DNA of 64,000 nucleotides from Candidatus Zymogenus saltonus. GTDB lineage: Bacteria > Desulfobacterota > Zymogenia > Zymogenales > Zymogenaceae. Made by a program: the position numbers and the translations under genes. The notes under the pieces are model-generated. The model was given only the letters and a program-made list of their open reading frames with translations. It made no database searches and had not been told where the DNA came from. How positions within the stretch are numbered: the stretch's first letter is position 1; each line of letters starts with the position of its first letter. Below are positions 19,795-27,858 of this stretch, piece by piece. The stretch is from the NCBI GenBank assembly GCA_016929395.1, contig JAFGIX010000003.1:62001-126000 (forward strand), read 5' to 3'.

Positions 19795-20196
19795 TCACAT
19801 CCTCCTGTCGAGCTCTATGTTTATTTCGTGAAACAGCTCGTTGATATCGAATTTGTACCTGTAGGTGGTACCGGGGGTAAACTGGGGAGGTATCTTCTCC
19901 TTTATCTCGAGCCATGTGCCGCTCCCCTCGGCCTTGAAAGTAAGCAGCAGCCGAACATTGACACCGGCAATCTTGGAGCTCATCTTGGCCTTAATGAGAT
20001 TTTCCGGCCTGTTCATCTCGGTTATCTTCCACTTTCGCTCCTTTAAAACCACAACAGAGGCATCCCAAACGCTATCCTTCGGGTACTCGTAGTACATCCT
20101 TCGCCCTTCCTTCCTGTCGATACTCAAAGAAGAGGAGTGGGCGCAGGAGAACAAAAAAAAGGCTAAAAAAAGAAATCCCCAAAAAGGTCTTTTCAT
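19795..20196 (-). CDS. Small lipoprotein of unknown function
   Basis: 133 residues. The N-terminus KRPFWGFLFLAFFLFSCAHSS is a lipoprotein signal peptide with the lipobox LFSC and Cys18 as the lipidation site. The residue after it is Ala, so export to the outer membrane is possible. The mature domain looks like a small alpha/beta fold (YPKDSVWDASVVVLKERKWK, then KAGVNV/LLLTFKAEGSGTWLEI strands), similar in feel to small DUF3568-like lipoproteins, but I cannot assign a family. It lies on the minus strand after the parvulin gene, with 84 bases between, and may be co-transcribed. Confidence 0.82.
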   Translation of the reverse strand: MKRPFWGFLFLAFFLFSCAHSSSLSIDRKEGRRMYYEYPKDSVWDASVVVLKERKWKITEMNRPENLIKAKMSSKIAGVNVRLLLTFKAEGSGTWLEIKEKIPPQFTPGTTYRYKFDINELFHEINIELDRRM

Positions 20197-20280
20197 TGTT
20201 TATCCCCCCCTCGTTCGGGCGAAAAGAACACTACTTTTAGAAATAATCGGACGTGCCTGTCTGGAATGGAAATGGGTAAA

Positions 20281-21117
20281 TCACTCCTCTGTATCCTCCT
20301 CCTCTTCTACCTTTTCCTTTTTAATGTCCTTTTTTAGTGTGAGGTTTTCGTAATATATCTTGTACTCTGCGGTTTCCTTTAGATCTTTGATATAATTGTC
20401 CAGTATTTTTTTCTTCTTGTTTGCCTGTAAATTTTCTATCAAGTGGTCTTTGTCGACGAGCTGAATAATATGGTAGCCGTATCTGGTTTGCACGATGTCG
20501 CTGATATCCCCCGGCTTTTTGAGTGCGAAGGCGGCGGCGTCAAACTCCGGAACCATTCGCCCCCTTTTATAGAAGCCCAAGTCGCCCCCCCTGGAGGCGG
20601 AGGGACCGACGGAATATTCGTTGGCCATCGTCTCGAAGCTTTCCCCCTTTTTGAGCATCTTCAGGATGTTTTCCGCTTCATCCCTCGTCTTTAAAAGGAT
20701 ATGTCTCGCCCTGATCGTCTCGGCGTTGTCAAAAGAATCCTTGTTTGTCTCGTAAAACTCGTCGATATCCGCCTGGGTGACCGGTATCTCATCTTTAAAT
20801 TTCCTGTCAAGGTATTCTTCGATAATGACTTTTCTCTCGGCGCTTTCGATTTTATTGAGCACCTCTTTATCTTTGGTGATGCCCTCTTTCTCCGCCTCTC
20901 TGCAGAGTATCTCTCTTAGAACGAGGGTTTCGATAAATCTTTTCTGGCCCTCATCGGTAGTCATATAGGCCGCTATGTCCGGAGGCAATGAGCTGAGCTT
21001 CTCCTTGAATTCCTTATCTCTAATTACCCACCCCTCGCCCTCCGCGACCTTCTTACCGCATCCGAAGATCGATATGGAAAGGGCGACAATAAGCAAAACG
21101 GTTATTTTTTTTGACAT
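20281..21117 (-). CDS. Parvulin-type peptidyl-prolyl isomerase lipoprotein (PrsA/SurA-like)
   Basis: Periplasmic folding catalyst for exported proteins. The 278-residue protein has a lipoprotein signal with lipobox ISIFGC, an N-terminal helical chaperone part resembling SurA_N (about 30-130), and one parvulin domain (about 140-235). Parvulin motifs are ARHILLKTRDEAENIL, SVGPSASRGGDLGFYKRGRM, VPEFDAAAFAL and YGYHIIQLVDK. The C-terminus is a charged helix ending in glutamates. ATG 21117 is preferred over 21132 because GGAG lies nine bases before it and the signal peptide then starts with MSKKITVLL. The gene stands alone on the minus strand and is separated from the aldehyde dehydrogenase by a terminator. 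Confidence 0.93.
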   Translation of the reverse strand: MSKKITVLLIVALSISIFGCGKKVAEGEGWVIRDKEFKEKLSSLPPDIAAYMTTDEGQKRFIETLVLREILCREAEKEGITKDKEVLNKIESAERKVIIEEYLDRKFKDEIPVTQADIDEFYETNKDSFDNAETIRARHILLKTRDEAENILKMLKKGESFETMANEYSVGPSASRGGDLGFYKRGRMVPEFDAAAFALKKPGDISDIVQTRYGYHIIQLVDKDHLIENLQANKKKKILDNYIKDLKETAEYKIYYENLTLKKDIKKEKVEEEEDTEE

Positions 21118-21227
21118 AATGAATAGCTCCATTTTTTTAAGTGAGTTTATCCGGCACGGGCCGATATGTCAAGGGGATAATTTTGTCTTTCTTTGACGGT
21201 ATATTTTTTTAACGGCAGCGCCGCGAA

Positions 21228-21265
21228 GAAAAAAAACCCCGAGCTCAATGCCCGGGGATTTTTTA
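21228..21265 (-). terminator. Terminator after the aldehyde dehydrogenase gene
   Basis: CCCCG (21237-21241) pairs with CGGGG (21253-21257). On the minus strand it is followed by eight T, on the plus strand by six T, so it can work in both directions. It ends the minus-strand gene whose stop is at 21469. Confidence 0.8.
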
Positions 21266-21394
21266 TATTTTAGTAGATCTAAGGCGATAAATTCGCTTCG
21301 GGTCGTCTTGAAACTTAAAGTAAATCGGATTTGATAAAACAACCTGCACGGTACCGCCTCATTTCACATCCCGTGTCGCATCGGGAGAAGGCGA

Positions 21395-21453
21395 CCGATT
21401 TACGCCCGATTCTTCGACTGCTCACTGATCCTTTGCGCCCGATTTACGCCCGA
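21395..21453. repeat. Two direct copies of CCGATTTACGCCCGA
   Basis: Identical 15-mers at 21395-21409 and 21439-21453, just downstream of the aldehyde dehydrogenase stop. The period is 44 bases. No function is apparent; they may be remains of a small duplication. Confidence 0.7.
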
Positions 21454-21468
21454 ACCTGCTACGATAAA

Positions 21469-23076
21469 TCAATCCTTTTTCGTGAAGGTCCTCATGAAGG
21501 TCTTCATCAGCTTGAGTCCGCCGCCCAATCTCTTTATCGGATTCTTTGCATAGGTGAAATTGATCATTCCCTGTATTCCGTCGTAGATCGATTTTTCGTG
21601 GGGGAACCACCACATGTTACGCTTTGCCCCTATGAGGTAGTCCTGTACGACACATATGGGCTGTGTCATCTCCTGCAATCCGAATTCCCCGTGGGTTCGC
21701 CCGATGCCCGATTCCTTGAATCCTCCCCAGGGTGTTTCCGGCAGGCCGTTGCACATCAAATGATCGTTGATCATAACGGCCCCGGCCTTGATCCTGCGGC
21801 CGTATTTTTCCGCCAGCTTCCTGTTCTTCGACCAGACCGATGCTGTGAGGCCGAGCTTGGAATCGTTGGCCAGCCTTAAGCCTTCGTCCATATCATCGAC
21901 CTTCATAACCGCGATGACCGGCCCGAAGGTCTCCTCGAGCATCACCCGCATGGTGTGGTTCACATCGGTCAGGAGAATGGCTGGCATAAAATTGCCCTTG
22001 CTGGCTCTCGGATAATCCGATTGGGCGTAGATCTTTGCGCCCTTGGCTACGGCATCGTCTATGTGATCTTGAATCGTGTTCATCTGGCTTGGGATGGTGA
22101 TGGCGCAGATATCGACGCAATAATCCACGTCCTGCCCGACCCTCAGGTTCCTGATCATTTCGCCGAGCGTGTCCACAAACTTTTGATGCACATCCTTGTG
22201 GACGTAGATCCTCTCGATGCTGGCACAGGTCTGCCCGCAGTTCGTCATGCCGGCCCAGAGGGCGCCCGATGCCGCCCGGAAGACGTCGGCGTCGGGGAAG
22301 ACCAGCATCGGGTCGTTACCCCCAAGTTCGAGGGATAAGGGTGTAAGGGTTTCGGAAGCATTTCTCATAAGCTCCTTTCCCACCTCGACGCTTCCGGTGA
22401 AGAAGAGCTTATCGATCCCCGCCGATAACATTGCGTCACCGGCAATGCGGCCCGGGAGGTTGAAATGGTAGAAGATCCCCTCGGGAAGCTCCGCCGCCTG
22501 AATGCACCGCTCTATGGCGCGTCCGATCATCTGGGTCTCCGTGGCCACCTTTAAGATTACGGCGTTTCCGGCCATCAAGGCCATGATGATTTCCACGAAG
22601 GGAATGGTGAAAGGGTAGTTCCATGGCGATATAATTCCAATTACCCCGAACGGGACCCTTACGATCTTGCTTACCTTGTAGGCGAGCATCGGATTGGACG
22701 GCCTGAGCCTCTTGTCTTTCAAAAAACGTTCCGCGTTCTTGGCCAGATAGTCGATGTGCATCACCGTTCCGAAGACCTCGGCCGTCATCGCCTCGGTCCT
22801 GGTCTTTCCGTTGTCCTTGTTGATTATCTCGGAAAGCTCATCCGCATGTTCGATGACGTAGTCGCGGATCTTAAACATTGCCTTTTTCCGCTCCTTGAAC
22901 GACTTTTCGGCCCACAGCGGCTGGGCCTCCCTGGCCTTTGCCACGGCAAGTTTCACGTCTTCCGGCGTGTTAAGCTCAGATCTCCCTATCTCCTCTCCCG
23001 TTGAGGGATCTTTGCAGATGGTAAAGCCTATATCCCTCTTTACCTCCCTTTCTGCGGTAGAAGCATCTCTGCTCAT
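21469..23076 (-). CDS. NAD(P)-dependent aldehyde dehydrogenase
   Basis: Oxidises an aldehyde to the acid with NAD(P). The 535 residues cover the full family: cofactor-binding GVIGIISPWNYPF, FFTGSVEVGKELM, the general-base glutamate in SLELGGNDP, and the nucleophile C284 in TNCGQTCASIERIY. The C-terminal motif ETFGPVIAV and the GFKESGIGR segment are also kept. The C-terminal extension (about 40 residues past the usual end, basic and aromatic) is slightly longer than in typical members and might bind a membrane or partner. The substrate cannot be told from sequence. The neighbourhood with 3-hydroxyacyl-CoA dehydrogenase suggests fatty-acid or aromatic-acid breakdown. The start is supported by GGAGGTAAC directly before the ATG. 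Confidence 0.95.
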   Translation of the reverse strand: MSRDASTAEREVKRDIGFTICKDPSTGEEIGRSELNTPEDVKLAVAKAREAQPLWAEKSFKERKKAMFKIRDYVIEHADELSEIINKDNGKTRTEAMTAEVFGTVMHIDYLAKNAERFLKDKRLRPSNPMLAYKVSKIVRVPFGVIGIISPWNYPFTIPFVEIIMALMAGNAVILKVATETQMIGRAIERCIQAAELPEGIFYHFNLPGRIAGDAMLSAGIDKLFFTGSVEVGKELMRNASETLTPLSLELGGNDPMLVFPDADVFRAASGALWAGMTNCGQTCASIERIYVHKDVHQKFVDTLGEMIRNLRVGQDVDYCVDICAITIPSQMNTIQDHIDDAVAKGAKIYAQSDYPRASKGNFMPAILLTDVNHTMRVMLEETFGPVIAVMKVDDMDEGLRLANDSKLGLTASVWSKNRKLAEKYGRRIKAGAVMINDHLMCNGLPETPWGGFKESGIGRTHGEFGLQEMTQPICVVQDYLIGAKRNMWWFPHEKSIYDGIQGMINFTYAKNPIKRLGGGLKLMKTFMRTFTKKD

Positions 23077-23805
23077 GTTACCTCCTTGTTTTTTTAAAAA
23101 AGTTATTCAAAACAGGGCCATAAAATTGAATTTTGATTGCATTTTTACAATTACGCCGATTTATCAACATGAGGTGAGCTCCGAGACTCTCCTTCCGATC
23201 GCTTCCTCCATGCACATGCGATTCAAGCATTATTAGGGCAGGAAGCCTTTACGGGGGCGTTTTTTGCCTCGGTACTTAGGATACGAGAAAACAGACACAA
23301 AGACACGGCGCAACAAAGAGACCGTTCGCCTCTCTTTCTGATTTGATTTTGTTTGGAAAGGAAAATAGGGATAGGATGACACAAAAATATAGTGTCATCA
23401 ATGAAGTGTCATTGACCCTTAAAAAATTCTCCTTTCCAAACACGGGAGGCACAGCCGTTTCCAGCTGAACCCTATCGGCCAGCCGCCATAGATGTGGACC
23501 ACTCTGTGTTAAATGGCCCCACCCATAGGCGGGTAGGCTCGAAGAATTTTCCAATATGATACCAGCGGAGGGCTTTTTGTCAATAAAAATCTTCTTGGAT
23601 TGACCTTTTGACAAAAAACGAGCGGTCCGTTCCTTTTGCGCCTCCCCTTTTCGACTCACATTGTCGGATACCCGTCAAGACGGGGAGAAGAAAAACGGTT
23701 GGATTATCGTGGGGGGTAGAGTGGGAAAAAGGCCTTTCCCGCCTCTTTAGTCGGCAATGCCCGCATGATCGCCGTCACGGCGGAGATTAATTTAACTTTC
23801 GATTC
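23077..23805. other. Long intergenic region with a palindrome; possible degraded element
   Basis: 729 bases without a convincing gene. An open frame runs on the minus strand (23276-23659) but has no conserved start context and looks non-coding. The region holds the palindrome GATGACAC/GTGTCATC (23375-23399) with a third GTGTCAT just beyond (23407-23413). A GC-rich segment (about 23440-23540) differs in composition from the AT-rich flanks and could be a remnant of a transposable element or a structured RNA. Confidence 0.5.
23375..23399. repeat. Palindrome GATGACAC-N9-GTGTCATC
   Basis: Perfect 8-bp arms (23375-23382 and 23392-23399) around AAAAATATA, with another half-site, GTGTCAT, eight bases later. 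It looks like an operator or a transposon-end palindrome. The nearest gene start is the aldehyde dehydrogenase ATG about 300 bases away. Confidence 0.6.
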
Positions 23806-24771
23806 TCACTCCTTTATCTTGATCTTGCCGTCGGACACCAGCCTGTTGAAGAGCTTCAGCTCCTCGATAAGCGCCCTATCCCTCTTGGTGATATGTTCTT
23901 CCTTGGTTTCCTTGGGGTAATCGTAAAAGCCCCCTTCTCCCTTGTAACCGAGCCTCCCCTCCTTGAAGAGATCGGAGATGGTCTTGGGGACTTCCGTGGT
24001 GTTTGCCAGAAGGGGAAAGACGAAGCCGGCGGCCGAGTTCAGGATGTCGATCCCGACCATGTCCATGTGCTCGAAGGGGCCATGGACCACGCCTCTCAAC
24101 GCGCTGCAGCACTTGAAGGCGGTGTCTATCTCGTCCGGCCCCGCAAGGCCCTCCTCCAGGAGAAACAGTGTCTCCCTGATGACGGCGATCTGCACCCTGT
24201 TTACCAGAAAGCCGGGGAGAAACTTGTTCAGCACCACGACGTATTTGCCGATCTTCCTGTAGAACGCCCTCAGAGACTTGATAGCGTCCTCTGGCGTTCC
24301 CTTTGCCCTCACGATCTCGACAAGGGGCATGATGTGGGGCGGATTGAAGTAGTGGGTGATGATTAGCCTTCCCGGCCTTATGTCCGGATACATCTCCGGC
24401 ACGGGAAGCGTCGACGTGTTGCTCCCTATTATCGCGGCCGGCTTCAAAAGGCGGTCGAGCTCCCTCAATACGGTCTCCTTCGTCTCGGGGACTTCCGAGA
24501 CCGCCTCGATCGCCAGGTCGGCGTCTTTGGCCGCGGCCTCGAGATCCGCCGTGAATTCGATCCTCCCCATTATCTCGGCGTCTTTGCCCTTCGGTATCAT
24601 CCCCTGGGATATGAATAGATCGACCCCCCTTTTGACAATCTCCCGGCCGGAGTTAAGGGCGCCGTCGTCTATGTCCGTGATGGAGACGGGTGTATCCCCC
24701 ATCGCAAAGCTCAGGGCGATCCCGGGTCCCATCGTCCCGGAGCCGCACACCAACGCCTTTTTAAAGTTCAT
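23806..24771 (-). CDS. 3-hydroxyacyl-CoA dehydrogenase
   Basis: Oxidises (S)-3-hydroxyacyl-CoA to 3-ketoacyl-CoA with NAD, a step of beta-oxidation or its reversal. The 321 residues match the stand-alone Hbd/FadB-dehydrogenase type. The NAD motif is GSGTMGPGIA with the acidic ITDID at the end of strand 2. SNTSTLPVPE and THYFNPPHIMPLVEI follow, the latter with the catalytic histidine. The C-terminal dimerisation domain starts near residue 185 (PGFLVNRVQIA) and ends with YKGEGGFYDYP. The ATG has a weak AAGGAGT before it. A TATAAT on the minus strand (24795-24800) may be its -10. The two inverted-repeat elements lie 157 bases and more upstream. Confidence 0.94.
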   Translation of the reverse strand: MNFKKALVCGSGTMGPGIALSFAMGDTPVSITDIDDGALNSGREIVKRGVDLFISQGMIPKGKDAEIMGRIEFTADLEAAAKDADLAIEAVSEVPETKETVLRELDRLLKPAAIIGSNTSTLPVPEMYPDIRPGRLIITHYFNPPHIMPLVEIVRAKGTPEDAIKSLRAFYRKIGKYVVVLNKFLPGFLVNRVQIAVIRETLFLLEEGLAGPDEIDTAFKCCSALRGVVHGPFEHMDMVGIDILNSAAGFVFPLLANTTEVPKTISDLFKEGRLGYKGEGGFYDYPKETKEEHITKRDRALIEELKLFNRLVSDGKIKIKE

Positions 24772-24927
24772 TACGGTTACTCCTTAATAGGGTATTATAG
24801 AGAGGACTAACAAGAAGCTAGGATTTTACATATTAGTTTCGTCAGGTTATTGAGTACCTTCTTAAAAGATTAATAGTTACATCTATAGATTTTTCTGTTT
24901 TTTAAGGTATGTATAGTAAATTTAAGG

Positions 24928-25029
24928 GTAGCAGAATCTCGAATTTTGTCAAGGGCGGCCCAAAGGGCCGTCGCTTTTGGCGATTATAACCCTTGATAAA
25001 ATTCAATTAATCTATCGGGATTCTGCTAC
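24928..25029. repeat. 102-bp branched inverted-repeat element (MITE or structured RNA)
   Basis: GTAGCAGAATCTCG (24928-24941) pairs with CGGGATTCTGCTAC (25016-25029), 14 pairs with one wobble. The helix continues directly with AATTTTGTCAAGGG (24942-24955) against CCCTTGATAAAATT (24990-25003), again 14 pairs with one wobble, leaving a 12-base bulge on one side (25004-25015). Inside lie a tight hairpin CGGCCC-AAA-GGGCCG (24956-24970) and, touching it, TCGC-TTTTG-GCGA (24971-24983). The result on paper is a three-way junction. There is no T-run, so it is not a terminator. It could be a non-autonomous mobile element, a cis-regulatory leader or a small RNA. Confidence 0.8.
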
Positions 25030-25040
25030 AATAGAAATAA

Positions 25041-25142
25041 AGCGGGGGGAAAATGGTTTCAATTAAAACTCGAAGGACGCTAAACATTTTTGGTTATAAA
25101 ATGTTACTATATTTAGAAACCGAAATACCATTTTCCCCCGCT
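25041..25142. repeat. Second inverted-repeat element, G-rich arms
   Basis: AGCGGGGGGAAAATGGT (25041-25057) pairs with ACCATTTTCCCCCGCT (25127-25142), 16 pairs with one bulged G. Nested inside are CTAAA/TTTAG (25080-25084 with 25112-25116) and AACATTTT/AAAATGTT (25083-25090 with 25098-25105). GGTTTC/GAAACC is an alternative inner pairing. It is 102 bp long like its neighbour, 11 bp away, but unlike it in sequence. Confidence 0.75.
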
Positions 25143-25281
25143 AAAAAACTCAAATATCCTTTGAGTTCTCAAAATTCGGAAGAAACACATATCAGAAGCG
25201 TCTATTCTAAAACCTAACAATATCTTAAAATGCGGTATCTGTCTATTTCTTAGGCCAATTTGACAGATTCCCCCCACCGGC

Positions 25282-26034
25282 CTAAAAGCCGAAGATCAGC
25301 CCCGCCCCCGCCATCGTCAATATCCCCGCCGCTATGATGTCGAAGGTCCGCTGGCTCGCCTTGATGTTGGAGCGGGAGCCAAGAAAAAGCCCCACCGCCA
25401 TCGCTGGAAGGAGTATCAGGGCGAACATGAGGTTGAACGGATTAAAAAGTCCCCCGAAGGTGTAGAGGGAAATCCTGAAGACGTTCTCGAAGATGATGAG
25501 AAGGACGATCTGGGCGCGAAACATATCCTTTTGGGGAATCCGGTACTTCAGATAGATCACTATAGGGGGGCCGCTGACGCCGAAGATCCCCCCCAGGACG
25601 CCGGAGACGGAGCCGGCGATGAAGCCCAAGAAGCCCCGCCGGTCTTTTATCTCCGGGGTCTGTTTCACGAAAAATATGTAGAGCGAGAATATCAGTATTA
25701 AAACGCCGAGGATGATCTTTAAGATCGGGATGTCGTAGGAGGAGAGAATATATGTGCCGATCACGTTTCCGGGGATCATCCCCAGAACGACCGGGAGGGC
25801 TATCCTCCAACTGAAGTATTTTTTCGTCTCGATCGTCAGGATGCCGGTGGCGGCCGCGTCCAAAATCAGATATGCGGGGACGACGAACCCTATCCCCGCC
25901 ATCAAAAGTATCAGGGGGACGCCGAAGACCGCCGAACCGAAGCCGGTAAACCCCCTCAAAAAGAATGCGGTGAACACGACGACTATCGAAAGGGCGATGG
26001 AAATCTCCACCGGAAATCTGAAAAAGGCCTCCAT
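25282..26034 (-). CDS. TauE/SafE-family membrane permease
   Basis: Integral membrane protein of the sulfite exporter TauE/SafE (DUF81) family, whose members move sulfite, sulfoacetate, taurine-derived or other small organic anions. The 250 residues have about eight hydrophobic helices. Both internal-repeat signatures are present: FLRGFTGFGSAVFGVPLILL (N-half) and GSVSGVLGGIFGVSGPPIVIYL (C-half). The substrate cannot be told. The start at 26034 is preferred over 26088 because GAGGTG precedes it closely and the first helix then starts at the usual distance. It is minus strand and divergent from asnS. Confidence 0.9.
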   Translation of the reverse strand: MEAFFRFPVEISIALSIVVVFTAFFLRGFTGFGSAVFGVPLILLMAGIGFVVPAYLILDAAATGILTIETKKYFSWRIALPVVLGMIPGNVIGTYILSSYDIPILKIILGVLILIFSLYIFFVKQTPEIKDRRGFLGFIAGSVSGVLGGIFGVSGPPIVIYLKYRIPQKDMFRAQIVLLIIFENVFRISLYTFGGLFNPFNLMFALILLPAMAVGLFLGSRSNIKASQRTFDIIAAGILTMAGAGLIFGF

Positions 26035-26236
26035 TTTCACCTCAAAAAGAGAGTAAGTGACTATACTACGACATAGACCTTTTGACAATCCCTTATGTAG
26101 GGGTGTTCAATTTTTTATCCGGTCACAACAAGATAATCTTATTTCAGTAATCTCCCTTTGAATCTGCCGGACGGGGTTCTTTTGTGCCTTGACTTTTAAC
26201 CGGTTCGTAAAATATAATTTGGCAAAAGGAGTTTCT

Positions 26237-27535
26237 ATGGCCGAGTTTACATCCATCAAGTACTTCAAGGACAACGTGGGCAAGTCCGTGACGATCCGCG
26301 GCTGGCTCATGCAATCGAGGGGGAGCGGGAAGGTGCGCTTTCTTATCGTCAGGGACGGGACGGGGATTACCCAGTGCGTTGTTGAAGAAGATGCGGTCGG
26401 GACCGAGCTCTTTGACCTCGTAAAGAAGTTCGGGCAGGAGAGCGCCCTCGAGGTCACCGGCACAGTCTCCGAGGAGCCGAGGGCCGAGGGGGGCTTCGAG
26501 CTTCACGCTGCGTCCCTTAAGATAATCGGCGAATCGGAGGAGTTCCCGATAACGCCCAAATCCCACGGAGCCGACTTCCTCCTCACCAACCGCCATCTCT
26601 GGCTGAGGTCGAGGAGGCAGCTCTCTATAATGCGGATAAGGGACGAGGTGGTAACGGCGATAAGGGAGTTCTTCAGGGAGAACGACTTCGTCCTGATAGA
26701 CACGCCGATTCTGACCGGAGCCATCGGGGAGAGCGCCGGCACCCTCTTCTCCACCCAGTACTTCGACCTCGGAAACGCCTACCTCGCCCAGACGGGGCAG
26801 CTCTATCTCGAGGCGGCCATCTACGCCTTCGAGAAGGTCTACTGCTTCGGGCCGACCTTCAGGGCGGAGAAATCGAAGACGAGGCGGCATTTGACCGAGT
26901 TCTGGATGACCGAGGGGGAGATGGCATTCGTGGACAACGACGGGAACATGGACTTCCAGGAACGGCTCGTCTCCTTTGTTGTTAAAAAGGTCCTCGACCG
27001 GAAGGCGGGCGACCTGGAAGTGCTGAAGAGGGACACGGCCCGCCTCGAAAAGGTGACCCTACCCTTCGAGAGGATCTCCTACGACGAGGCAGTAAAGCTC
27101 CTGAAAGGCAAGGGGAAGGAGGTCGAGTGGGGAAAAGACCTGGGCGGGGAGGACGAGACGATCCTGACCAAGCTCTTTACGAAGCCGGTCTTCGTCTACG
27201 ACTATCCGAAGAGGGCTAAGGCCTTCTACATGAAGCAGCACCCGGAGAGGGAGGAGCTCGTCAAGTGCAGCGACCTTTTGGCCCCGGAGGGGTACGGCGA
27301 GATCATCGGCGGCTCGGAGAGGGAGGATGACTACGACAGGCTCCTCGCGAGAATCAGGGAGGAAAACCTCCCGGAGGAGGCTTACGGCTGGTACCTTGAC
27401 CTTCGGCGCTACGGCTCCGTTAAACACTCCGGCTTCGGCCTGGGGGTAGAGAGGACGGTGGCATGGATATGCGGCATCGAGCACCTCAGGGAGGCGATAC
27501 CGTTTCCGAGGATGATGGGGAGGATATATCCTTAG
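26237..27535 (+). CDS. asnS: Asparaginyl-tRNA synthetase
   Basis: Charges tRNA-Asn with asparagine in the cytosol. The 432-residue protein has an N-terminal OB-fold anticodon-binding domain (about 1-105) and a class II catalytic core: motif 2 at FRAEKSKTRRHLTEFWMTEGE's first half (FRAEKSKTRRHL), motif 3 at GFGLGVERTVAWICG. The segment YLDLRRYGSVKHSGFGLG favours AsnRS over AspRS, and the core lacks the bacterial AspRS insertion. ATG 26237 is chosen because AAAAGGAG lies six bases before it and the family start (MAEFTSIKYF) fits; 26189 would add 16 unlikely residues. It is monocistronic, with no T-box or other leader visible. Confidence 0.94.
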   Translation: MAEFTSIKYFKDNVGKSVTIRGWLMQSRGSGKVRFLIVRDGTGITQCVVEEDAVGTELFDLVKKFGQESALEVTGTVSEEPRAEGGFELHAASLKIIGESEEFPITPKSHGADFLLTNRHLWLRSRRQLSIMRIRDEVVTAIREFFRENDFVLIDTPILTGAIGESAGTLFSTQYFDLGNAYLAQTGQLYLEAAIYAFEKVYCFGPTFRAEKSKTRRHLTEFWMTEGEMAFVDNDGNMDFQERLVSFVVKKVLDRKAGDLEVLKRDTARLEKVTLPFERISYDEAVKLLKGKGKEVEWGKDLGGEDETILTKLFTKPVFVYDYPKRAKAFYMKQHPEREELVKCSDLLAPEGYGEIIGGSEREDDYDRLLARIREENLPEEAYGWYLDLRRYGSVKHSGFGLGVERTVAWICGIEHLREAIPFPRMMGRIYP

Positions 27536-27858
27536 ATTATCCCTTCTACCACGGCCTTAAATCTTGCCTAAATATTTCTTGCTAAGATATTTATATTGTG
27601 TCGGCCTCAACGGTGGGCGTGATTCCGAATATAACAGGTTGGTTTTTGTTTGCGGCTCATTCAAAAATGGGCGGCAATCTCTTGAATTGAAAATTTTCGC
27701 CGGCCAAATCTCAACCCACGGTGAAGACCGGCATCGTTGATCCTCGGTTCGATTTTCTCGATGCCCGGCCGCTTTTCGTATAAAATCGCTTATGTCCGTT
27801 GAGCGAGGATTCGTCCATTCAAAAAAGTGACTGAAATTTTAACCTTCGGCGTTTTCCC
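27536..27858. other. Intergenic region with a stray copy of the addA 3' end
   Basis: 323 bases. On the minus strand, 27711-27731 reads CCGGTCTTCACC-G-TGGGTTGA, nearly identical to the last codons of addA (CCGGTCTTCACC-A-TGGGTTAA at 27859-27879), encoding PVFTVG-stop against PVFTMG-stop. Otherwise there is no gene or signal. Confidence 0.65.

Larger units (their letters stand above)
24772..25281. other. Intergenic region holding two inverted-repeat elements
   Basis: 510 bases between two minus-strand genes. No coding potential is seen. The middle is taken up by two adjacent inverted-repeat elements (24928-25029 and 25041-25142); the rest is AT-rich. Confidence 0.85.

Noticed and set aside
23276-23659. 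127-residue open frame on the minus strand
   Set aside because: Crosses a palindrome and a region of unlike composition, has no ribosome-binding site and no recognisable domain; treated as non-coding or a remnant.
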